A DNA stretch of 64,000 nt from Siderastrea radians. Lineage: Eukaryota > Cnidaria > Anthozoa > Scleractinia > Rhizangiidae. Made by a program: the position numbers and the translations under genes. The stretch lies in contig OZ024895.1 in NCBI GenBank assembly GCA_964017195.1, positions 30,288,875 to 30,352,874 on the forward strand, given 5' to 3'. Positions within the stretch are counted from its first letter, which is position 1. Each line of letters opens with the position of its first letter. Shown here one piece after another: positions 44,985 through 55,022 of the stretch. Under the pieces are notes generated by a model. The model did no database searches. It had not been told where the DNA came from and worked only from the letters and a program-made list of their open reading frames with translations.

Positions 44985-44990
44985 AAAACA
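44852..44990. repeat. (GAAA)n/(GGAA)n tract upstream of LamG exon
   Basis: About 140 bp of GAAA and GGAA units. On the gene strand it is a long (TTTC)n pyrimidine tract ending about 45 bp before the LamG acceptor. Confidence 0.95.
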
Positions 44991-45159
44991 GACAGATCGT
45001 TTCCCAAAATTTCAGTTCCTGATTTTAAAAACCCTAAAATAGTTCTGACTACCGCACAAATCTCTCCATAACTACGTTTCCATGTAGGTTTATGTAGGGC
45101 ACTGCTAAAACTTACGTTTTACCTGCTTTTGCCAAAAATATACCTCAAATGGGAAGGTT

Positions 45160-45222
45160 TATGTTCCAAAGCGTTCCTTATAAGAGGAACAGCTACAAAA
45201 AAGGCACACTTGTTCCTGAAAC
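45160..45222. repeat. Small GGAAC/GTTCC cluster, left side
   Basis: Three GTTCC and one GGAAC occur within 60 bp, including acacttgttcct, which is also found in the right field (about 52580). It may be the matching left flank of the same element. Confidence 0.5.
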
Positions 45223-45456
45223 AGTGTTAAAAGATGATGGCCTTAAATTTATATCAGCAAAACAAGGGTTTTCCCAGAGCTATCTTATTCCATGATACAA
45301 AAGTGAGTCTCTTTGTCCCCGGTCTATCCGTGATCTCCGTTGAATGTATACAATCGTGCAAATCAGAACAAACTAAATAGGAAATAGATCACAGACACAA
45401 ATGGCGAAACACTCACGCTCAATGAAAAGAGCAAAAAGGAATATCAACTTAAACAA

Positions 45457-45723
45457 GCTCCAACTACTATTCCCCGCTATCTCCGTTTTATCCGTCATAC
45501 TAAAGAAATAATTAAACTTTCAGTCAGATCTCAGTAGTCAAAATATCTCAAGTAAAACGGGGATAACGGATACAACGGGGACAGAACTTACAGTTCATCA
45601 GATCAGCTTCAAGGAATATAAAATAATATAAAGTACAACGGAGACAACGGAGACGGCGGGGACACAACTTACAGTATATGTATAGCAATATATTAACAAT
45701 ACTACTACTACTACTACTACTAC

Positions 45724-45754
<31 letters not shown>

Positions 45755-46045
45755 TATTATTATTATTATTATTATTATTAGTAGTAGTAGTAGTAGTAGT
45801 ATTCTTAATATATTCCTATATATATACTGTAAGTTGTGTCCCCGCCTTCTCCGTTGTCTCCGTTGTACTTTATATTATTTTATATTCCTTGAAGCTGATC
45901 TGATGTACTGTAAGTTCTGTCCCCGTTGTATCCGTTATCCCCGATTTACTTGAGATCTTTTGACTACTGAGATCTGAGTGAAAATGCAATTATTTCTTTA
46001 GTGAAACGGATAAAACTGAAACAACGGGGAACAGCTAGCACTGAG
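45457..46045. repeat. Large near-perfect palindrome
   Basis: Two arms of nearly 300 bp meet in a microsatellite that is itself symmetric: (ACT)n(AAT)n | (ATT)n(AGT)n. Landmarks such as acaacggagacaacggagac, cagatctcagtagtcaaaa and cggggataacgga recur in inverse order on the other side. It lies in the intron upstream of LamG and just left of the SF3-helicase gene. Confidence 0.88.
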
Positions 46046-46079
46046 AGATATTTTGATTACTGTGGACTCACTGTAAATA

Positions 46080-46190
46080 CGCATTCATTCATTCATTCAT
46101 TCATTCATTCATTCATCCATTGATTCATTGATTCATTCATTCATTCATTCATTCACTCATTCATTGATTCATTTATTCATTCATTCAAGT
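46080..46190. repeat. (TTCA)n microsatellite
   Basis: About 25 TTCA units with GATT variants, between the palindrome and the SF3-helicase gene. Confidence 0.9.
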
Positions 46191-46668
46191 TAACGTGCAT
46201 TATCTAAATTGCATATTTCTCGTAATGTGACGGATACGCCGAGAAAAGCTATTAATTACAACTGTGCTGCACAAAAGAATAATCCTTTCAATTAGCTCGC
46301 TAGTATTTTAAAAATATCGTTAAGCTTTTTGTTGATTCTGGAAATGCTTGTTCGCTAAAAAAGTGTTAAGGTGACATGTTTTTAAGGCATTGATCATATG
46401 CCGGTATGAATGTTTAGTTTGCGCTTCATTGTTTTCCAGATTCTTTATTACACTGTTTGCCAAGGAGAAGCAGTTATGTAACCACTGTAAATTGCTCGGG
46501 CATTTTGTTTTTGACTTGATTGTATCGAAAACAAAAAAAAATCACACACAGGAAGTTTAAAAATGTAGCACGTCGGGGCATTTTTTACCACTAACCGCCT
46601 ATTTTTGCCCGTAATTTATCGAAAAGAAAAGATCAAACTGAGGAACGTAAACAATGAAGCTAGTATGC

Positions 46669-46676
46669 TATAAAAG
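46669..46676 (+). promoter_or_regulatory. TATA box of the SF3-helicase gene
   Basis: TATAAAAG lies 43 bp before the predicted ATG at 46712, a normal distance for a TATA promoter with a very short 5' UTR. Confidence 0.6.
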
Positions 46677-46711
46677 AACTCTGAAACGTTGCTTCGTTCT
46701 CATTTCACTCG

Positions 46712-49700
46712 ATGACAGTGATGGCCACAGCACCAGCAAGGCAACTCAATAATAAGGTATGTACTAGATTTCATATTCCTTCTTCGTAGCTTTAAGACAA
46801 GTTAAGGAAGAAAAGTTGCTCTCGGTTCTTTTAGTGAACGAATTTACAAAGTTCAGCTTAAAACGTAGCAATTAACAGGAACGAAATGCTATATTGCTTA
46901 GGCTTTTCTAACCAGTTAATCTAATAGGCATTGTAGTCTAAATATTTCCTACAGATTATTCGTCAATTTTAGTGATTCTGTGCTGACTAGTTTACTGTTT
47001 CCTTGTAATTATTTTAGGGAAGCAGGAGTGCTGTGCTTAGCAAGGTCTTGCCAGCTGTCCAGGGAACTTGTTCTCTTTTGGCAGCTAAATTATCTTACAG
47101 CAAACATGAGGGAATGTCTTGTGACGATCTGTGGCTAAACATATGCCAGAAACGTGATAATGTGACGAAAACATAAAGAAAATGAAAGGAGTAGCATTTT
47201 TCTTCTCCGCTGTCGCCGCTCTAGAGAAGCGAAGTAAAGAAAAGGGAGAGAAGGTAAACACTTAAGAACAAGAGGACGACCAGAACGATGAATTACCAGA
47301 AAAGTACTGGCCAGCAATAACTTACTGGATTGCAGTCCAATCCTCCAACGGAATGCGCGTTTCAACGGTACCCTTGCACTCGGCCCTATTACAAAAAGGC
47401 ATGGAAATTACAGCTAAAACCCTGCCAGTCTGCAAACGAGGAGGTGAAGAGAAATCTTGTGCACCATTATGTACTACGCTAAAAGATCACAATAACCACT
47501 TTATTCAGACCAAAGTGGACAAGTCGTTTTCCTACAGTCTCCAACTGTTACAAGACCAATTGATAGAGGAACCATTGGAGTCACGTGCACTTCCCGCAAG
47601 TCAACGTGTTGTAAGGTTACAAGTTGTTGGTACCTCGTTTACTGCAAAGCTGCGAGACAAGTTAATACCCTCTCTTGTCCGTTCCGGCCTCCAATTTGAT
47701 GTGTTTGGCATCGAAGCATGCGATTTGCCTTCAGAGGTCCCAAAAGTCACAAAGGCTCTGGCATCGCCGATTGTTGTAGCGATTAATGACATCGAACGAG
47801 CAATGGGGAAATTGGGTTACGCTCTGTACAGTGGAGAAGTTTTCAAAAAGGCGAAGTCTTCTAAATACACATATCACCACTGCTGTTCGGTGAAGAAATT
47901 TCTTTCTCTGCTGGCAAGAAACGACCAGTTTAAAGACACCATCATCAAGAATCTGAACAAGCTCGTAGAAATCCTTGGAGATAAAGATTGCGAGTTCGTG
48001 AAGCAGCTGTGTATCAACTACGACTTGATCGAAGTAAATGGGGGTTGGTGCTTTTCAATAAGCCAGAGAAAGTTCGTTTTCCATCCCATCAAAGAAACAG
48101 ACATCGGCAAAGAATCTCCCAGGGCGTACATCGACTACCAACACACTAAGACGCCAGATCCTGGATACTTCAAAGAAATACTACAGAATAGCCTCAACCA
48201 GCTAGAAATGGCACACTTTTGCGAATATTACATTCGGCTCCTCAACTGCCGCATTAAACAGCACAAAGAAAGGGTCATGTGCCTCATAGGTGAGCCTAAT
48301 AGTGGAAAGACCAGTCTCTTCACCCCGATCACTCGGATAGTTCTGCCAAGGTATGTGCTGTTTCTCTTGTAAATTACTTATCTGTATCTTGTTATTTTTT
48401 CCATACAGGTCATCTCTCGTCCACTTGATGGATACTGGAGTGTGTTTATTGTGCGCATCGCTAAATGAAAACGCACAAGTGGTTTGGGGCTATAGGGACA
48501 GGGCGTATTTTTGCTGTTAGATGTGGGAAGCTCTCCACACTTGAAGACCTCTGTTAAATTAAGAATTTGAATGAATTATTTTACTGATGAACGTGCGCAT
48601 TGTATTGAAGTTGTTCTACGTTTTTGTTTTCAGATACATTGCTATGATTACCAAGCAAAAAGCATTTAATAGGAGTCTCGTAGACGAAAATACACAAGTC
48701 ATCTTCATGGATGAAGCTCATGTCGGCCTTCTTGAACCAGACGACTGGAAAATTCTAACCCAAGGTGGCCTAACAGCCCACGATAGAAAGTACAAGAAAT
48801 CCAACCCAGCAGTGATCCGATGCCCCATGTTTATCATGTGCCAAGCCGAGATGAACTTCGGTGTCGAGCATAATGCCGCCATGGACGCCCGGCTTCGCAA
48901 GTTTTACTTCAAAAGTCTTAGCTCCCCGCCATTGGCAGGTGTACAGGAGGCATTGCGAGAAAACGCAATGGACTGCATTGTCTGGGCTTGCAGTGTCGCC
49001 AGCACTCCAGAAGACGAGCTGCCAGCTCCGATACCTGGATCAGTTGCAAGACCGGACGATTTTAACGAGGAGGAAAAGAACAGAATAATGGCCATGAACC
49101 TGGAAGACAGTGAAAGTGAGCAGGAGTTGAATGAAGAAGAGCAGCTAATGGCAGAAGAAGACTGCATCGAGGAGGAAGACGACGAATCAGATTCTCAGCC
49201 TAGTGGATGGGAAAAGAGCATTGAGAAGATTTCGGAGCTTCAAGATCGGCAGCCATGCCATAGTCTGAAGAAGAGGCAACTCGGGCTCATTGCGTCCGCA
49301 GTGAAACGCGCTACCAAGAAGATTGAAAATGAAGCCCAGCTAGCTAGAGAGCGAATTCTAGACGAGACAAGACAACACTGGATTTCGATCGGAATGATAA
49401 GACAAGAAGATGCTCACCTGCTCGAGACGGTGGAGGGCCCATACCATCCCACTATTGAGCGGTCAAGGGAGGATTACTTCGCCAAACAGAAAGAGGAAGA
49501 GCAAGAGATGTTGGAAGAGAAGGTGGCCAAATACTACGAAAATGAATGGGTTTGGGAAAAGGAGAAGGAGCTTCGACAGCTGCAAGAGCAGGAGGAGGCA
49601 GCAATGGAAGAGGAAGTCAAACGTGCCTTGCAGTACATGATAGGAATCACCTCGGAAGCACTGAAGTTACACTTTAAGCGGGAAGATTTACCAGGCCTCG

Positions 49701-49960
49701 GTAAACTTGTCATCGCGGAAAGAAAGAAACGAGCGACAGACATGAAATGGTTGTCCACACAGCAGGCCCAAAGAGTTAAAAGTGTGTGGGCGCCTTTGCC
49801 GTTTCCTTGTGATGGATACGAATCCGAAGAGGAAGAGATGTTCATCACTCAGTCCTCACAAGCGTCGACATCAAGACCCCAAGTCAGAATATTCACAGAC
49901 GCAATTCCAAGAAACGGCCAGTCCACTCGGGTAGTCAAGTTTCAAAGAGAGAACGAATAA
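46712..49960 (+). CDS. SF3 (NS1-like) helicase gene, spliced
   Basis: Predicted exons: 46712-46756 (15 codons, donor AAG|GTATGT), 47018-47153, 47267-48350 and 48634-49960. The last intron (GTATGT...TTTTGTTTTCAG) is clear and keeps the frame; the second is tentative. The long exons encode a superfamily-3 helicase: Walker A G-E-P-N-S-G-K-T-S, Walker B V-I-F-M-D-E-A-H, B' region T-Q-G-G-L-T-A-H-D-R-K-Y-K-K, motif C-like P-M-F-I-M-C-Q-A, and an Arg-finger candidate D-A-R-L-R-K-F. SF3 ATPases unwind DNA for replication in parvoviruses, papillomaviruses and some plasmids. After it come an acidic stretch and a Glu-rich coiled-coil-like region of about 150 residues. No stop or shift interrupts the long exons. 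Convergent with a recombinase gene 417 bp downstream. No HUH nickase motif was seen N-terminally. Confidence 0.75.
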
Positions 49961-50377
49961 CCCATTTTTTCAAACCAACCCAGGAGTGACATTCGAGGAC
50001 ATCACGAGAGACTTGATTAGAAATGTGGGAAATCGTGTAGCCCATGTATGACGAGAGTGATTGGTCAGACAAATGTCATCAATTGAATCCGTTTTCTGTG
50101 AAATGAAACATTGAACTCAGTGTTTTTGCCTTTCGTAAAATTGAAATCGTATTTTTCAAGTCGAGAGTGATGCTAATAAATAATAAATAAGCGAACTACA
50201 TGTAAGGAAAGGAAAGGAAAACGTCAACCTTGATTAAAAGAAAGTCACTTTTTGAATGCAACTTTGCTTACTTCATACTTCGACTATCTCTTACATGATA
50301 AAGAGTGCGTCGGCTCGGTTCCATATTTTATTAGACGAGTTTTGGCAGATTAGTTTGTTTCTAAACATTATGTCAAG
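49961..50377. other. Gap between the convergent genes
   Basis: No gene seen. It holds AATAAATAATAAATAA words (about 50176) that could serve as poly-A signals for the plus-strand gene. Confidence 0.5.
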
Positions 50378-52074
50378 CTATAGCTGCATTTTCATTCCAG
50401 CCCTTTTCTTGAGAGAGTCCGCCGTTCTTCCGTCTTGAAATTTGAGATCGGGATCCCTCAGAATTGCCGTCCACTGCCCAAACCCGTGCCGATCGATTCC
50501 CTTCTTGAGAAAATCGTCCTCGTCTGCCGTGAATTTCAACACCCGACGATAATTTCTTTGAACTCGCAATTGGTTTGTGGGCGGGGAATCCTTTTCTTTA
50601 GGGGGCGCGCTCTTTGTTTCTGCTGTTTTGACTGGAGCTGCAAGACTTGAAGTTGAGCCGTTAAACCTCGTTTGCACTTCCCTATCCACCTCCGAGCCTT
50701 TCGTGCCTTGTAGCTTTTGTAGACACTCGTGAGCTTTGACAGCAACTTCGCGCGATCTTTGCTTTTGATAGTGAACTTTTGCAACGGCAGAACTGTGTTT
50801 TTGGTCTTCTGACAAAATTTGTTGCTCCTTGCTTGTGAGCAGATTGAGGCTTTGCGTCTCGACAATTTGACGATAGCGTGTCGGATGAATGAACTTTCCG
50901 ATTGCATTAAACACCAGTTTACTCATGACGTCGCCCAGTTTGCTGTGCTGTGCTGTCCTCCATTTCTCGTGACCAGAACGAACTCGCACTGGGGTTTTAG
51001 CAATGGCCTTACGAAATTTATGTAGCTATCGAGCACCTGCATGCTTGCATCGGTCAGAATTAAGGAGTCAAATCCATATTTCCTAGCAGTCTTGAACTTT
51101 TTCTGGTCGATGAATCCCCCGTTCTCCTTAGCTGCTCTGACCATGTCCACTGTCAAATACTGATAAGTCATAGGCCGAGATCCCTTCACCTTGATGAACA
51201 AATACACTGCGACAAATTTCGTGGCAAATGTTAAGTCCGAAGGATTAACTTGACCTGGAATAGTTTTGCACGTCTTCACAGTGTTCTCGTAACGAGGCAA
51301 ATGAAATGTCACCACTTCTAACAGTTCTTCCATGGTTGCCCAGTGCCCCCTAGCATCCAAAGTTTCAATGTCTAGATCTTGTGTCCACTGCAGTCTCATC
51401 ATCTTTGCCACCGTCTTGCGCGCTCGTTTAAGGTACAACTCCGTTGAGGACAAATTTCGAAGAACTGTGTCTGATGCGCCGTTTATTTTTCTGAAGTCGA
51501 TTAATTCGGAGATCGCGTCAATGTAGCCCAATCGGCCACCGTGTCCGAGTTTGCATTCATCTTGCAAGTAGTCGATAAACTTGAACAATAGACTATGAGA
51601 ACACAGGCTAAAGTCCAGCACTTCAAAACTCAATTCCTCTTCATCTTCGCAGCAAAATTTGAGAAATTTAAAGCATCTCTTGGCTATCTGCTGAGCTGCA
51701 CGATCTTTCTTGCAACCCCCACCACTTCCAGTCAACCATTTCGTGAATGACTCGCCAATTTGGCTGGAAACTGAAAACGAAGGCATTACCCTGGCAGTTT
51801 GTTTTGTGATTTCACCCGATGTATCATCATCGGGAAGTTCTTTGGTACTTGAAATGTCCGGTTTTTCGTCAAAGAAAAAGAACCAACTGTGCTTAGTTTT
51901 CACATGTTTCCTGCAGCCACGTTGACTTTTAAATCCATCGTGATCACACCTTTGTATTGGACAGTGATACAAGCTATCTGTTTCTTCTTTTTCCAAGTGA
52001 AGCCGTTTTGGTTTTGGTGATGAGCCATCAATTTTCGACCAGTCAACCTTACCCTTTTTGTTCATGTCGGACAT
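50378..52074 (-). pseudogene. Tyrosine recombinase with C2H2 finger and TRF-like Myb domain
   Basis: Starts at 52074 and stays open to 50923, then continues in another frame to 50378. The break is explained by a third copy of GCTGT at 50942-50956 (five extra bases). Parts: a C2H2-like finger (C-P-I-Q-R-C ... H-V-K-T-K-H), an N-terminal core-binding-like region, first catalytic Arg in K-G-S-R-P-M-T-Y, H-P-T-R-Y-R (HxxR), D-Q-K-H-S-S-A-V-A-K-V-H-Y-Q (H...Y), then a Myb/SANT domain with F-T-A-D-E-D-D-F-L, G-F-G-Q-W-T-A-I-L and R-T-A-D-S-L-K-K-R. The R-H-R-H-Y set matches Crypton-like tyrosine recombinases that integrate DNA circles. It may be intact in other alleles or copies. The neighbour is the convergent SF3 helicase gene. 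Confidence 0.8.
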
Positions 52075-52449
52075 CTGAGTGATTCACACAATTTGTTCCC
52101 CTTACATAAATAGTGAACAAAACAAAAAGGCGACAAAAAACAATGGCTGTATTGTGCAAGTTTAAACTTGCCCCAACCTGCCCCAACTTGCCCCTGCTTG
52201 CTCAGGCATCTGTCTGCTTGCCACTGTTCATTATTCTTAAGTAAGCTTACAAATTTGAGGTGATATATGGCGTTGGTGCGATTATATTCAACCTTGCCCG
52301 GGCAAGTCTATAAGGGCCTCGAAAAGTCTCTGCTATTGACTCTGCTTCGTGTTGTTTGAAACTTAAAACACTACACCAAATGTTTTTGCCAATTAAAAAG
52401 CGATAAAATCATAGATGGCAAGAAAAGGAGAATGTTTCTGTTGAACAAG

Positions 52450-53020
52450 ATGTACAAAGGAACTGTCATTTCTAAATAGGAACCATTTTACATAAATAGG
52501 AACTAATGGTTAGGAACAAACTGTTCCACGTGCCGATAAAAAGGAACATTTCGTTCAAAACGGAACCAGTTAATGGGAACACTTGTTCCTCAAGTGAATA
52601 AAAAGGAACCAATTTTTCAAAGTAGGAACAATGTTAGAAAGGAACAAACGTTTCTTTACAAAAAAAGGAACGTAATTAATTGGGAACCAAAGTTCCCCCG
52701 TGTCAGCATAAAGGAACAGCCACTCTAAAAGGGAACGCATTAATAGGAACAATTGTTCCTCAAGCGATTAAAAAGGACCAAAATGATAAAAGAGGAACAA
52801 TACCATTGGGAACACCTGTTCCTAGGCCACTCATTTAGGAACAAAAGGTTCCTTTCAATGTTAAAAATTCGGAACAAAAGGTTCTTTTTAGCTCTAAATG
52901 AACACTTTGTTCCTGTTTTTAACAGGAATTTGTTCCTTTTGATGGTAAAAGGACCACTCCAAAGAGGAACAATCATCTCTTAATCGGAACGTTCCCAAAG
53001 CAAAAATGGGAACAGTGCTC
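52450..53020. repeat. GGAAC/GTTCC motif field
   Basis: By eye I count about 23 GGAAC and 9 GTTCC in some 570 bp, many as dyads such as GGAACAATTGTTCC, GGAACACTTGTTCC and GGAACACCTGTTCC, where chance would give about one. The spacers differ, so it is not a simple tandem array. It lies 380 bp upstream of the recombinase start. Possibly a subterminal binding region for a transposon protein. Confidence 0.85.
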
Positions 53021-53185
53021 AAAAATAAAAGTAATTTAAAAAGCCACTTAAAGGATGAATAAAATATGCCAAAGCATCTTATGACTCTCTATACTGAACA
53101 GATACAACAGCCAAAATTTGATTGATAAAATCATGCTGGAACATGTTCAAATTTGGAAGTAAAAATTTTGGGAAACGTAGAAGAC

Positions 53186-53225
53186 AGACAGACAGACAGA
53201 CAGACAGACAGTCAGACAGACAGAC

Positions 53226-53272
<47 letters not shown>

Positions 53273-53274
53273 AG
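53186..53274. repeat. (CAGA)n(GAAA)n microsatellite
   Basis: CAGA units followed by about 12 GAAA units directly to the right of the GGAAC field. Confidence 0.95.
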
Positions 53275-53984
53275 GTAAATACTAGGTTTATGTTTTTTCA
53301 GCTAAAATTGCTATTTCGCAAATTCTGTGTTCACCAAGGTCCAATGGCATGTCATCGCATTTGCGATGGCGGTATTTGCTTTGTCTCATTGGTTGACTAA
53401 TTGGCTGATTGATTGATTGATTGATTGAATGATTGATTGATACTTGATTGAATGATAAATTCACTTAGTCATCAGTCATTCAGATTCAGTATTAAATACA
53501 TAATGTACAAATATTACAAATTTATAATAATAATAATAATAACGATAATGATGATGACGACGACGATGGTGGTAATAATGACGATATTAACCATTGAAAA
53601 AAATTAAAATCTTTTTATTAATAAACTCTCATGGAAAGTTATTACAAATTACTGTGAAATGTATTTTGTTAAACGAGAAACCTATCGATCGATCAATAAA
53701 CCCTCTGTCTGAGAAGTATTCAGAAGACGTATGATTTATTTATTGTATACTTACCATACCTGTAAATGAACGGGACTCAAGTCATATAGAACAAAATTCC
53801 TTGTGTATTTTGAGAATACTAATAGTGGTTATGAATTGTAACCGGGTTTTTTCCCTTTTCTTTTTTACAGAGTTGACATTCAGAGTTAACAAGAGTGCAC
53901 TGATCAAAGTTTGATTAAAGCTATGAATCTAATTAAAGGGAGTATGGTAATTCCAAATCGCAGGGGATATTCCTTGACCCTATT

Positions 53985-54170
53985 TAGCCTGGGGGGGGCA
54001 CATTGTGCCCGCGCTGACTTTAACGAACTATAACTTTTAAACGGCTGGACGAATAATCACCAAATCTCGTGACTTTTCCTGAAATTTATCAGAGAAGATT
54101 TTCCTGTGTCAATGACGTGTCTATGATGATTGACGTTTCCATAGCAACCGTCTACTCAGGAGGTGTTTTG
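53985..54170 (+). repeat. Dispersed repeat, copy 2
   Basis: Inverted relative to 2455-2640. Both begin next to a G/C homopolymer and share gtttccatagcaaccgtct and aaatctcgtgacttttcct-like blocks. A second poly-C/poly-G edge at about 54510 suggests the full element is about 550 bp. Confidence 0.7.
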
Positions 54171-54965
54171 ACTATTTTTTGCCTTTTTTCAGTCTCTTTT
54201 TTTAGTTTTCTCCCCTTCGTTTGAAAAGAGAAGATAATCCTTTTCTTTTTCGTGCTTTTTTTGATTAAGTATGTTTCTTAGAACAAATTCATATATTTTT
54301 CTATGACGTCATTGTCAACTGTGTGACTGCATGCTCGGGATTCAAGATGGCGACTCAAAATTTAAAATGGCTGCTTTGTGACGTCACTGTGGCGTCACAT
54401 GTCGACATGTCACAACCCCAATCTGTTGAGCTAATGACTTACTATTAACGTGCCAAGTTTCATTACAAGAGCGTGAATAGTTTTTGAGATCTATAGGGGG
54501 GGCACTTTGTGCCCCCCCCCAAGGCTCAGAAACTCCAAAAAAGCCCAGGCGAAATAGCGTTAATATATGTAACTGATCTTTAAGTTACTCTGGAGATCCC
54601 ACAATTGGCTTCTGATTCTTGTCCATTTGTTTTGTCCTTGTTTTGATCACGGTTAGCTTGGTGTTGTGATGTCGTATACATGAGAACATTAAGTTGCCCG
54701 GCCAAAAATGTAAAACTTTTATTATTTTCTGTCACTACGCGTATTATTAAACAAAGGACTTTTTCTGGTAAAGTCGGTGCTTTAAGTCAGAGTTTTGAAG
54801 AAAAACTATAGCCTAACAAGTCAACAATTGTTTTAAGGCAAAACGTAAGTGTATTTTAAGTTGAGGAAATGGCGTTCGATGTTTTTTGCTATTTCATCTA
54901 ACATGAATATATTTTCGGCAGGAATTTTCTTGCACAAGTTAAATTCAACTAAGTTTTTTTTTTGG

Positions 54966-55022
54966 ATTGCTGATAAGGTAAATTGACCACCGCAAAGAGA
55001 TTGAAAGCTGACGTTTCGAGCG
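54966..55022 (+). mobile_element. Penelope-type terminal fragment
   Basis: About 55 bp matching the arm of the palindrome at 19.3-19.56 kb (aaagagattgaaagctgacg, tttcgagcgttagc), abutting an (ATT)n microsatellite. It is a short remnant or target-like insertion end. Confidence 0.65.

Noticed and set aside
44809..45007. F-L-S-F-F-L repeat start of the LamG reading frame as a signal peptide
   Set aside because: It comes from the (TTTC)n tract in the intron, and a good splice acceptor at 44809-44810 separates it from the LamG exon.
46080..46190. TTCA repeat as a CRISPR-like or satellite array
   Set aside because: A plain 4-bp microsatellite with no spacers.
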